A model generated the notes under the pieces. The model searched no databases. It saw only the letters and a list, made by a program, of their open reading frames with translations, and was not told the DNA's origin. This document shows, piece after piece, positions 1-7,121 of a DNA stretch of 27,500 nucleotides (within the stretch, counting starts at the first letter, position 1; the number at the start of each line of letters is the position of its first letter). Where the stretch lies: contig CAUYUJ010003936.1 in the NCBI GenBank assembly GCA_963575745.1, forward strand, positions 273,252-300,751. The letters run 5' to 3'. The stretch is from Prorocentrum cordatum. Taxonomy: Eukaryota > Sar > Dinophyceae > Prorocentrales > Prorocentraceae. The position numbers and the translations under genes are program-made.

Positions 1-106
1 AAACCAAGGGGAAGAAGGAGGTTGGAAGTGGAAACTCTCTAGGCCACCTACGCCCGAAAGGGCCGGTGGGATTCGCTAGTAGACAGACCACCTGCGGCCA
101 GAGGGC

Positions 107-513
107 GGCGGCAATAGTCGCGGTGGCGTTGGAGCGGCGGCACTGGTGGCGGGAGCGGCGGCAGTGGCGGTAGCAGAGCGGCAGTGACTGGGGCGGGGCG
201 GCAGTGGTGGTGGTGGTGGCGGCGGCGGCGGTTGGCGGCGGCAGCGAGCGGCAGCGGCGGCGGCGGGCTGCTTCTTCGCCCTGCCCTCCCTGTGGCCCAG
301 GTGGGCAGCGCTGGGCGGGCGCTGCTGGGCCTGCCGGCGACTGGTGGCGCGCAGGCGTCGCTCGAGAAGGCGTTGTTGCTGGGGCTAATAATCGCTGCCG
401 CCCCCCCCCCCCCTCCCCCGCAGCAGCCGCCGCCCCCCCCCGCCTCCCATGGCGGTTGGCGGTGGCGCGGGGTCGAGGCGGGGGGGGCGGCGGCTCGTTG
501 GGCGGGCTAGAAG
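107..513. repeat. CGG/GGC-rich low-complexity leader
   Basis: The stretch before the first coding-like exon is dominated by imprecise GGC and CGG triplets (about 107-275) and then by C and G homopolymer runs (about 400-490). Several frames are open here only because of this composition; their translations are poly-Ala, Gly, Arg and Pro and resemble no protein. It could be a 5' untranslated or intronic region of the phosphatase-like gene downstream. I see no gene in it. Confidence 0.6.
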
Positions 514-614
514 GTGGCGTACGACATGCTGATCGGCGACGCCCCGGTGCCTGGGTGGTCCGATCCGCAATCGCAGCAGGACTTGCTGGTTGGGAAAGAC
601 AAAGGGGGGGGCTG
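514..614 (+). CDS. Possible upstream exon of the phosphatase-like gene
   Basis: After a CTAG that could be an acceptor (507-510), the frame reads KVAYDMLIGDAPVPGWSDP and continues to about 614. This composition is much more protein-like than the poly-Gly/Ala around it. It ends at a GTAGGT that would be a good GT donor (615-620). Joining to an AG at 682-683 gives an intron of about 69 nt, which skips the stop at 616-618 and stays in frame with the phosphatase-like exon. The exon is inferred from composition and splice-like sites only, and its own start is not visible. It may be unrelated sequence. Confidence 0.3.
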
Positions 615-683
615 GTAGGTAGCTCCCCCTTTGGGCCCCTCCTCTCCCAGAGGCCGCTTGCTACCAACAACCTGGGGTAGTAG

Positions 684-1656
684 GGGGAGGATGGGCCGGC
701 CGCCTGCTACAAACCTGGGGCTAGACATCATCCCCCCTGCCCGGCCACCTCGCGAGGACCAGCTGGAGACCCGGGTCTTGGAGGCGCTAAGCGCGGAGCA
801 CCGGCGGCGCCAGTGGGCGGCGGTGGTCGAGGAAAACCGCCGTCTCGCGACCTCGCCGCGCGTGCACTGGCTGTCGACTTATCCGAATAATCTCATTCCA
901 TCGAAGCTCTTGACGGGGTGGGGCATGAACTGGTGGCTCGGCGGCGTGGCGGCTGTGCAGGATAGGGCTAATAGCTTGGACTGGGACATCCCGGTGGACT
1001 GCCTCGGCGCCGGGCCTGGAGGCGGGGTGCGGCAGTGGGCGGCGGGGCTAAGGGACCCAGTCCACTTGCCAGCATCGTGGAATTACCACGGGGTCGCGCA
1101 GCAGCTGAGGGGTGCGATAAGAACCCTGGCCGCGGCGCCGCGTGGGGCTAAGGTGCTCATCTTCTGCCGCCAGGGGGAGTGCCGGTCGGCGTGCGTGGCT
1201 GCTGTGTGTCTCTGCGCCATGGGGCTAATGAGGGTTGAGCAAGCGGTGCGCCTCGTGCGCGCGAGCCGCCCCCAGGCCCTCCCACCTGGCAACTCGCGCG
1301 CCATGGAGGACATCGCGAAACTCGAGAAGCTCTGGGAGAACGAGGGCGAGGCGCTAAGGCATGCGGCTGCGGCAGGCGCCACCAGGGCTCGCGGGCGGCT
1401 GGGGGGTGAGGAGGGGGAGGGAGGAGGGGGGGGAGGAGAAGGAGGAGGAGGAGGAGGGCGACGACGACGAGGACGAGGGCGAGAACGAGGAGGACGAGGA
1501 CAAGGTGGAGGAGGAGGACGAGGAGGGAGGAGGAGGAGGGAGGAGGACGAGGTGAGGAGGAGGGAGGAGGAGGAGAAGGAGGAGGAAGAGGACGAGGAGG
1601 ACGAGGAGAAGGGGAAAGAGGAGGAGCAGGAACGTGAGGGGTCGGAAGAGAAATAG
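684..1656 (+). CDS. Dual-specificity phosphatase-like protein
   Basis: The translation carries the cysteine-phosphatase signature CxxGxxRS as CRQGECRSA, with Cys at nt 1165 (residue 159 counting from the ATG at 691). It is preceded by the hydrophobic strand KVLIF and followed by a helix and VRASRPQALPPGNSRAM, the usual DSP tail (V..RP...P N). An Asp at residue 122 (GLRDP) lies 37 residues before the Cys, a reasonable place for the general acid. The His that normally precedes the catalytic Cys is Phe here. A protein phosphatase of the DSP fold is expected to dephosphorylate Tyr/Ser/Thr or a phospholipid; the substrate is unknown. The ATG at 691 is the first in the exon, but an upstream exon may supply the true start. 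After about residue 235 the frame enters GGA/GAG repeat and becomes Glu/Gly/Arg-only to a TAG at 1654, so the real end may be spliced elsewhere. Fold call fairly secure, gene model less so. Confidence 0.65.
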
Positions 1657-1850
1657 GGGGAGGAGGATGGGGGGAGGGAGGAGGATAAGGAGGAGGAGGA
1701 CAAGGGGGATGATGACGAGGACAGGGGGGGAGGAGGAGTGGACGGGCAGGAGGAGGAGGGGGAGGAGGAAGACGATGAGAGGGGATGATGATGTGATGAG
1801 GAGGTGAAGAGGAGGAAGAGGAGGAGGGGAAAAAGAGGAGGAGGCAGATG
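1395..1850 (+). repeat. Purine (GGA/GAG)n tract
   Basis: About 450 bases on the plus strand are almost pure A and G, made of imprecise GGA, GAG and GAC triplets. The tract overlaps the 3' end of the phosphatase-like frame. All three plus frames stay long here because stops are rare in such sequence, so open frames are not evidence of coding. A shorter pyrimidine-rich stretch of CTC triplets follows (about 1925-2040) and could pair with it. Confidence 0.9.
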
Positions 1851-1917
1851 ATGAGGGGGCGTAGTTCGTTCCAGGCAGAGTGATGAGGGGGGGGCCCCTG
1901 CTGCTGTCCCCCCTGTC

Positions 1918-2042
1918 TTCCATCTCCATCTCCTCGTCCTCCTCGTCCTCCTCGTCCTCCTCCTTCTCGTCCTCCTCGCCCCCCCCCAACTTGGCCCCTC
2001 CTCCTCCCCCCCTCACCTGCTGCTGCTGCCCCCCTCCCCCAG
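1918..2042 (+). repeat. Pyrimidine (CTC/TCC)n tract
   Basis: Imprecise CTC, CGT and CCT triplets and C runs on the plus strand, complementary in composition to the purine tract just upstream. It has no coding signal of its own. Confidence 0.8.
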
Positions 2043-2277
2043 GCTTCGACGAAGCCCAGTTGCCCTTGGGGGGGGGCCGCCGTCACCGTGGCCTTCGAGC
2101 GCGGGTGCGCTCGCGTGAAGGGCGAGAGGGAGGCGGGGGGCTAAGTTTCGGCGGGGCGCCGCCGCCGCGGGCGCCGCCGGAGCTAAGGTATAAGCGGACA
2201 GACGGCGCCTGGCTGCCGCAGCGAATTTGGGAGAAAAGGTGGAAGAGACATAGATAGGGAGTAAGAGGGGGGAGGAA

Positions 2278-2278
2278 A

Positions 2279-2309
<31 letters not shown>

Positions 2310-2322
2310 GAGGAGCAGGATG
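2278..2322 (+). repeat. Short (GGA)n microsatellite
   Basis: A run of G followed by about ten nearly perfect GGA triplets, lying just past the 3' end of the minus-strand exon at 2362-2478. Confidence 0.85.
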
Positions 2323-2361
2323 AGGAGCCTCCCCCTGACGACGAGACGACTACCATGCTTT

Positions 2362-2478
2362 TTATACCCGAAGGCTAGGGGCAAGAAACAGTACCGAGTT
2401 CAAAGGCAAACAAGACGACGCGTCAATCATCTTCTTGTACTTTCCATCGGCGGGCTTTAGCAACACCACGCCAGTGCC
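2362..2478 (-). CDS. Orphan terminal exon, unknown protein
   Basis: On the minus strand a T-rich stretch (revcomp of 2489-2500) leads to CGCGAG, a plausible acceptor, and then to 38 codons ending in TAA at 2362-2364. The peptide begins GTGVVLLKPADGKYKKMIDA and ends APSLRV. It looks like a globular C-terminus with normal amino-acid mix and sits in an area otherwise full of simple repeats. I do not recognise the family. No upstream exon could be identified with confidence, although a perfect 9-bp hairpin (2538-2562) lies in the presumed intron. The exon could also be a gene fragment. Confidence 0.4.
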   Translation of the reverse strand, partial: GTGVVLLKPADGKYKKMIDASSCLPLNSVLFLAPSLRV

Positions 2479-2537
2479 CTCGCGGACAACAAAAAAAAGA
2501 GGGCCCCAGGGGGGGGGCATCATCTATAGGCAGGGGG

Positions 2538-2562
2538 ATGCGCTTGTCCAAGGCAAGCGCAT
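2538..2562. repeat. Perfect 9-bp hairpin
   Basis: ATGCGCTTG (2538-2546) and CAAGCGCAT (2554-2562) are exact reverse complements separated by 7 bases. In the minus orientation the hairpin lies about 60 nt upstream of the acceptor-like site of the exon at 2362-2478. It may be a small structured intron element or chance. Confidence 0.6.
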
Positions 2563-2860
2563 ATTCAATTAAATGAGAAGAGGAGGAGCAGGAGGAGGGG
2601 CCAGGAAGAGAGAGGAGCAGGAACAGGAAGAAAGGAGCAAGTCATATTTAACTTGACATTATTTCCTGGCGCGTTCCCCAGCAGATTGGATTCCATGTGA
2701 TCTTAGCCCATCCATGCGATCTTAGCCCCCATCGCGCGTTCAATTCCATTAGATCCCATGCCCCCCAGCAAGTGAATGAGAGCCCCAGGAGGGTTGAATC
2801 CTAGGTGCCAGATGCAGGTGGGCTAGGTGCCAGTTAGCGCGGTTAGACTTTGTTCCCCCT

Positions 2861-3262
2861 CTTTGGGGCCCTCGTGGGCCGGTCTGGGGCCCCTCTAGTG
2901 CCGTCTTGGGGGGCCTTTTGGGCCGTCCTGGGGCCCTTGCGAATCATCTTGTAGCTCCGAGAGGTCTCTGACGCCGTCTCGGGGCTTTCTTGGTCCCCTC
3001 GTGGGCCGTTTCGGGTCGGTATTGGGCGCCTCTTGAGCCGTCTAGCGGCGTTGAAGCCACAAGCGGCAAGAACGCCAAAATCCTTGAAAAACCCAAAGAC
3101 AAAATATGATTCTTGCCTCTTGGGGCACTCGTCGGGGTCCTCTTGGAGCCTTCTTACGCCGTCCTAGGGGCCTCTTGGTCCGTTTGGAAAGCTGCTTGGG
3201 CCGTCTGAAACCTCTGGAGGTCGTCGTGCGTCTTGGGCCGCCCGGACGGCTGTCTGATCGCT
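2861..3262 (+). repeat. Degenerate TTGGGGCC/GGCCGTC minisatellite
   Basis: Two blocks (about 2861-3065 and 3106-3262) repeat variations of CTTGGGGCC..TCTTGGGCCGTC with a loose spacing of roughly 25-35 bases. The same type of repeat occurs in the opposite orientation at 17640-17890. An open plus frame that crosses the second block is explained by the repeat and is not called as a gene. Confidence 0.6.
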
Positions 3263-3941
3263 CTAGGGGCGAATTTGCAGCACCCCATCAGCAGGCCCGG
3301 CCCCGAAGCGCTCCAAAAAAAATCGCCCCCCCCCCCCCCTCTCCGGGACAAAAAAGGGAACCAGGGCGGGGGGGGAACTTTGAAAAAGTGTGCCGCCCCC
3401 AGGGTTATATGATATATGCGGTGCCTCTCGGCAGCCATGAACTCGCCGGCACGGCTACGACGGCGGCGCCAAAGAGTCAGCAAGTGCCCGCGAGACATCC
3501 CCCCCTCTCGTCGTCCCTTCCCCGCTCCAAGCGCAGAGTTCCAGGCCGCCACGCCGCTTACCACAAAGGGGGCGCGGGCGGAGGCCCTGATGAGGCCGCA
3601 CAGGCCCTGCCCCCTGACGGCCCGTGCCGTGCACGCAGCAGAAGAACAATCGGCGCCCACGGGCGCTTCCGCGCGGGCCTCTGCCTCGTCGCCTCCAGCC
3701 TGAGCTCGGAGAGCCCGGGCCCCCCCCCGACGGCAGCGGACGGCCACACTCGGACGGCCTGGATCACGAGACGCGACGGGGCACGCCCACCATCACCGCT
3801 GGGCCTCCACAGCGAGGGCCCCCCGCCTGGGGCCCCCGGCAGCCCCGCGGGCCTGGCCTGCCCGCCGGGCCGCAGCCCGCAGGCGGCGTGGCACGGCCCG
3901 CGCCCCCCGAGATCAGCGCTACTTCCGCCGCCTTGGTAGGC
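3263..3941. other. No convincing gene
   Basis: Between the minisatellite and the nucleotidyltransferase stop codon, both strands have open frames but none shows a recognisable motif. It holds C-homopolymer runs (about 3330-3345) and otherwise unremarkable GC-rich sequence. It probably includes the 3' untranslated region of the minus-strand nucleotidyltransferase. Confidence 0.5.
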
Positions 3942-4216
3942 CTACTGGGCCCAGCCCAGGCGGCCGCCCCGCCGGCCCTCCGCAGCAGCCGCCCCGGCGG
4001 CGGTGCGGCCCGCCGCGCCGCCCAGGCCGACGGGCAGGCCGCCGCCCCGGAGCGCGGCCTCGGCGGCGCGCAGTGCCGCCAGCAGCTGGGCCTCCTGGTC
4101 GAGGCCGAGCACGCAGTTGAGGTTCCTGCCCGTGAGGAAGGGGTCCTCCACGTGCAGGCGACGGACCACGCGCGGGACTCTGCTGTCCGCAGCCACGGGG
4201 GCGGAGGCGCGCCGCC
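3942..4216 (-). CDS. Nucleotidyltransferase (poly(A) polymerase/TUTase type), exon 4, C-terminus
   Basis: The frame reads RVPRVVRRLHVEDPFLTGRN then LNCVLG and ends GRLGWAQ with a TAG at 3942-3944. The H-V-E-D-P-F..N motif is the end of the PAP/25A-associated domain in noncanonical poly(A) polymerases and terminal uridylyltransferases. After it come about 50 Ala/Gly-rich residues without obvious function. The exon start is set at an AG acceptor (CTGCAG, minus strand, ending at 4217), which keeps the frame with exon 3 through a GC donor at 4439-4438. An alternative junction that uses the 7-bp duplication around the intron (first coding base 4239) is also in frame and adds 11 residues. The family call is strong; the exact junction is not. 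Confidence 0.65.
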
Positions 4217-4239
4217 CTGCAGGGACCTCGCGGAGCGCC

Positions 4240-4436
4240 AGGTGTCATGGCCCTGAGATCCTGGCGTGGCAACTTTTGCGCAATGGGCGTTGTTTGCCCA
4301 GGCTCGGGCCCCGCGGCGCCCTCACAGATCGAGCCAGCTCGAAAAATGACGCAGCAAGATGGGGCCCGGGGCTCCTGTCGTGCTTTCTGGGCGATGTTGC
4401 ACTTGTTCTGCAACGTCAGACCTCAGGGGAGGTGTC
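4240..4436 (-). mobile_element. Introner-like element filling intron 3 (family C)
   Basis: A 178-bp core (4251-4428) has imperfect terminal inverted repeats: plus-strand CCCTGAGATCCTGGCGTGGCA at the left against reverse-complemented CCCTGAGGTCTGACGTTGCA at the right. It is flanked by a 7-bp direct repeat, AGGTGTC, at 4240-4246 and 4430-4436, with 4 and 1 extra bases inside. If the element and one copy of this repeat are taken out, exons 3 and 4 fuse into one open frame, reading EGGHLALREVPAGRRASAP across the site. This is direct evidence of insertion into coding DNA. No second copy of this family was seen in the window. Intron removal probably uses a GC donor (4439-4438) and an AG acceptor (4218-4217) just outside the duplications. 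Confidence 0.75.
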
Positions 4437-4439
4437 CGC

Positions 4440-4905
4440 CCTCGGGGAGGCGGGAGGTCATCAGCACCCAGCGCCGCCCGAGGATCCTTCGGGGCAGCGC
4501 CTCCCACACGGAGGCAATGGGCAACTCCCGGGCGTGGGCATGGTCCGTGGTGGTCGGCAGCCGAGCGAACTCCGGGCTGCCCGCCCCGCACCGCCGGCCG
4601 AGACGCACCGAGACGACCTCGCTGCCCCACTCGAACTCGCGAGAGTAGAACGCGAAGAACTGCCGCAGCGCCTCGGGCAGCGGGGGTCGGCACTCCCAGC
4701 GCGGCGCGGCGGGCGGGGGCCCGAAGCCGTCGAACAGCTGCGTGGGGAGCAGGGGCAGCCCGAAGTCGGGGTGGACCTGCAAGAAGTAGAGCGCCATCAG
4801 CGCCAGGGCATAGGAGGTCAGGTTCCCGCCCTGCGCCCCACAGACGCCGGCGGCCTTGGACCAGACTTTCACAAGCAGCGCCAAGGCCCGCGCCATCGGG
4901 CTCGC
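4440..4905 (-). CDS. Nucleotidyltransferase, exon 3 (central/PAP-associated domain)
   Basis: The exon starts ASPMARALALLVKVWSKAAG, continues GGNLTSYALALMALYFLQ and then FEWGSEVVSVRLGRR. These are the helical core of the poly(A) polymerase/TUTase fold: the LVK.W.K helix, the substrate-binding G..LTSYAL helix and the following strand. It begins directly after a CACAG acceptor (minus strand, ending at 4906), and the preceding exon's YAE joins to ASP as expected for the family's YAE.DPRVRPL segment. The last part (ELPIASVWEALPRRILGRRW onward) is less conserved. The frame would run into TGA at 4425-4423 if the intron were not removed. Confidence 0.75.
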
Positions 4906-5137
4906 CTGTGCCAGGAGAGCCCAGAATCGACTCGATAACTCGGATCGGCGATCCAAACGAATCGGATCGGCGGAAATCGGCAGCCGAGTCGGGAAAAATC
5001 GAATCGGCGGAAATCGGCAGGCTAGTAGGCCTCCAGTGGAAAAGCGGAGCCCGAATCGGAATCCCAAGTCGAATCGAATCGGAGTCGGAAGCCATCGAAA
5101 TCGAGTCGACCCGGCAGAATCGAGACGAGCCCTGCGC
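4906..5137 (-). mobile_element. Introner-like element filling intron 2 (family B)
   Basis: Intron 2 (232 nt, GC donor GCGCAG, acceptor CACAG) is almost entirely a repeat that occurs again at 6655-6928. Shared segments include GGAGAGCCC at one end, ATCGGCGG-(A/C)-ATCGGCAG units in the middle, GGCCTCCAGTG, and AGCCCTGC at the other end. A 5-bp direct repeat, AGGCG (5139-5135 and 4907-4903 on the minus strand), flanks it. Removing one copy with the element joins YAE to ASP in frame. Terminal inverted repeats are very short or absent (CAGG only). Confidence 0.75.
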
Positions 5138-5363
5138 CTCTGCGTAGGCGCGGAGCAGCTGCGAGTTCCGCAGCGGCTCCGTGTTGTGGCAGGAGAGGTC
5201 CACGTCCACGGCGCCGTCGAAACGCAGGCTCAGGACGGGGATCCTGGCCCCGAGGACCAGCCGGACGAGCTCGAACCTCGGGCTCTGCGCCAGCAGCGGG
5301 AGCACGCTCCCCTGCAGGACCCGCACCGCCGCAGCGGCATCGCCCTCGTCCTGGGCGTCCGAC
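5138..5363 (-). CDS. Nucleotidyltransferase, exon 2 (third catalytic Asp)
   Basis: The exon reads SDAQDEGDAAAAVRVLQGS, then ARIPVLSLRF, DGAVDVDLSCHNTEPLRNSQ and LLRAYAE. ARIP.L..RF followed by DVDLS and LRNSQLLR is the typical second half of the nucleotidyltransferase domain in noncanonical poly(A) polymerases and TUTases; the last Asp of DVD is the expected third metal ligand. The acceptor is TTTTCTGCTCTCTAG (minus strand, ending at 5364), with a good pyrimidine tract. The exon ends at GCA GAG before a GC donor. Confidence 0.75.
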
Positions 5364-5535
5364 CTAGAGAGCAGAAAACCCACCCCCATCAGAATCACCC
5401 CGACAAGCGAAGCCGCTTGGGAACCGCGCCCACAGGAAGGAATCGAACAGGGCAGGGCTGTTCGGTAAACGCCCAGGGCCGCTTGGTTAGTAAACGCCCA
5501 TCGTCGGGTCCGGGTGAGTTTCCTCCTCTGACGAC
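5364..5535 (-). mobile_element. Introner-like element filling intron 1 (family A)
   Basis: Intron 1 (172 nt if GTCG at 5535 is the donor, 169 nt if GTCA at 5532; AG acceptor at 5365-5364) is a copy of a repeat found again at 26917-27079. Its ends form an imperfect inverted repeat: TCAGAGGAGGAAACTCACCC against TAGAGAGCAGAAAACCCACC, both read inward. A 5-bp direct repeat, GGTCG, lies at both edges (5536-5532 and 5364-5360), and splicing at GTCG restores the frame TAC CGG TCG GAC. Inside are two loose repeats of TGGGCGTTTAC. Confidence 0.75.
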
Positions 5536-5768
5536 CGGTAGATGGTGACGTCGATGTCCGAGCCGCGGGTGAGGAGCATGTTCTTCACGCTCCCGAAGGG
5601 AGACAGGCGCCAGCCTCGCCCGAGCGGCGCGAGGGAGCGCGCCAGCTCGCCGAGGCACTCCCACAGGCGGTCCAGCTCCCGCACGGTCGGCACGGCCCCC
5701 GCGAGGGCGAGCTCGAGGTGGCGGCCCTCCAGGGCGGCAGAGTCCGGCTCCTCGTGCTCATCGGCGTC
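5536..5768 (-). CDS. Nucleotidyltransferase, exon 1 in view (catalytic GS..DID)
   Basis: The frame runs DADEHEEPDSAALEG, then a helix, then RLSPFGSVKNMLLTRGSDID and VTIYR. FGS(x)9GSDIDV is the polymerase-beta-type nucleotidyltransferase active site, with G59-S60 and the metal-binding Asp71 and Asp73 counted from the exon start. With exons 2-4 the visible protein is about 400-410 residues and contains the catalytic, central and PAP-associated parts. It is expected to add nucleotides (A or U) to RNA 3' ends; which nucleotide cannot be told. The start is set at a CCCCCCAG acceptor (minus strand, ending at 5769). The initiator exon upstream is not identified, so the gene is 5' incomplete. A frame running upstream from here reads into sequence shared with 27364-27500. 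Confidence 0.75.
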
Positions 5769-5774
5769 CTGGGG

Positions 5775-5905
5775 GGCAGCGATAGGCCCAGAGATCCGGC
5801 GCGTTGAAACACTCGAGGCGCAGGTGCTTCGCAAATTTCGGCCTCCGGGGGCCCTCGCGGGGCCTCGGGGCCGTCAAAAGACGCCTCGGGAAGAGCAACT
5901 GGTCC
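5775..5905 (-). repeat. Segment shared with 27364-27500 and 11047-11160
   Basis: On the minus strand this stretch contains TTTTGACGGCCCCGAGG followed by GAGGGCC, GGAGGCCGAA, GCGAAG and GATCTCT. The last 130 bases of the window (plus strand) repeat it with the same order of blocks, and a weaker copy is at 11047-11160 (plus). In one frame the first two copies both read like H.PGP..PE..FDGP.A.RGP.EAE. It could be an exon shared by related genes, an older exon of the nucleotidyltransferase, or a dispersed repeat. Confidence 0.5.
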
Positions 5906-6654
5906 TGGGGCATGGGCCAAGACCTCCCGGGGACCGCGCACGGAAAAGATCACGGCATCGGCTCCCCGGGGAGGGGGGCGAGGCATCACCGGGGGGGAAC
6001 CTCGACCTGCAGGCCCCCGACCGCAACTCCGCACGACCCATCGGCAGCTCGGGGCTGCCGGGCCCCCCTCGGCGATGCATGGGCGACGGGGGGCTCATGC
6101 GTCCCCCCCGAGCCTATCTCGAGGGGCCCAAGGACACACAAATAAATTCACACAAATAAAATGATTCCCCATATTTTTCTGGGGTTTTGTCTTCCCGCCC
6201 AATTCCCAAATCTTCCTGGGAGCCGACGATTCATTGTGTCTGTGTGTTTTTTTTCCGTCCTGACTATCCCCCCCCCTTTCCCCTGGAGTCCGTTGCGGTG
6301 GCGTCCGCGACTGCCGGTCCCGGATCCGCGGCCTTGCCCGCACCAGCGCGCCAAGCGAACGGCCACTCTCCGCCGCCGCCCTCGCCGGCTGCCGCCACGG
6401 AGACCACCATTCGGCGGCTGCTCTCGGAGGCTGCCCGAGGCGACCCGGGCCCGCGGGGCGCAGCCTTTTCGTCGCGGGGGGTGCCAAAGGTGCCCCTGGC
6501 CACAGGTGCCCCCCACCTTTCGCTCCCTTTTGGAGCCCAGGATGACCCTCCGTGCCTCGTGCTGGGGTGCTCCGGAGGCCGCGGGGGCCTCCCTGGAAGT
6601 CCCGCGGGCCACTTGGGCCAGGGGCACGTCCATAGCAACACCAGACGTTTCGCG
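5906..6654. other. No convincing gene
   Basis: GC-rich sequence with open frames on both strands and no recognisable domain. It includes a pocket of A/T-richer sequence at about 6130-6260 (ACACAAATAAATTCACACAA and nearby) that would suit an untranslated or intergenic region. The 5' exon of the minus-strand nucleotidyltransferase may lie here but cannot be picked out. Confidence 0.5.
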
Positions 6655-6928
6655 CCACGCAGGAGAGCCCCGAATCGAACCGATGAGTCGGAGCAGCGAC
6701 CGAAATGAATCGGATCGGCGGACATCGGCAGCCGAGTCGGGAAACATCGGATCGGCGGACATCGGCAGCCGAGTCGGAAAAAATCGAATCGGCGGACATC
6801 GGCAGGCTGCCACAGCAGGCCTCCAGTGAAAATCGGAGCCCAAATCGGAATCCGAAGTCCAATCGAATCGGAATCGGAAGCCGTCAAATCCGAATCGCAT
6901 CGAATCGGAGGAATGGGAATTAGCCCTG
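6655..6928 (-). mobile_element. Second copy of introner family B, not clearly in a gene
   Basis: This copy aligns from GCAGGAGAGCCC (about 6659) to AGCCCTGC (6922-6929) with the element filling nucleotidyltransferase intron 2. It has one extra 37-bp internal unit (ATCGGATCGGCGGACATCGG and so on): about 2.6 units against 1.6. The acceptor-side CACAG of intron 2 is replaced by CTGCGTGG, and I see no flanking direct repeat, so this copy does not look spliceable. It sits directly beside a palindromic element (6937-7121). Confidence 0.75.
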
Positions 6929-6936
6929 CTACTAGA

Positions 6937-7121
6937 GGCCTCCTAGATGGGGTCGGAGTAGATGGGGTCGGAGGATCCCGCCACATCGCCGATGCATCGG
7001 CGACACCGGCGATGCATCGGCGACGCCAGCGAGGAGCAAGTCGGGCTCCACATCGAGCCGCATCGGCGATGCATCGCCGATGCGGCGCGATCCTCCGACC
7101 CCATCTACTCCGACCCCATCT
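6937..7121. mobile_element. Palindromic MITE-like element, copy 1
   Basis: The element starts GGCCTCCTAGATGGGGTCGG and ends with the reverse complement (CCGACCCCATCT). Its arms carry two GATGGGGTCGGAG blocks, then GGATC, then GCATCGCCGATGCATCGGCG-type palindromes. Two related copies are at 9779-9989 and 11209-11412. No open reading frame or target duplication was recognised, so it is probably a nonautonomous element or a structured satellite-like repeat. Confidence 0.7.

Noticed and set aside
3106-3939. 277-codon plus-strand frame
   Set aside because: It begins in the degenerate minisatellite and passes through C runs. No motif; probably GC-driven openness opposite the 3' region of the nucleotidyltransferase.
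4003-4938. 311-codon plus-strand frame opposite the nucleotidyltransferase
   Set aside because: Antisense shadow; the minus strand has the catalytic and PAP-associated motifs.
5430-5460. tRNA gene suggested by GTTCGATTCC
   Set aside because: Flanking bases do not form a T-stem or acceptor stem. It lies inside the family A element and is kept only as a possible promoter-like motif.
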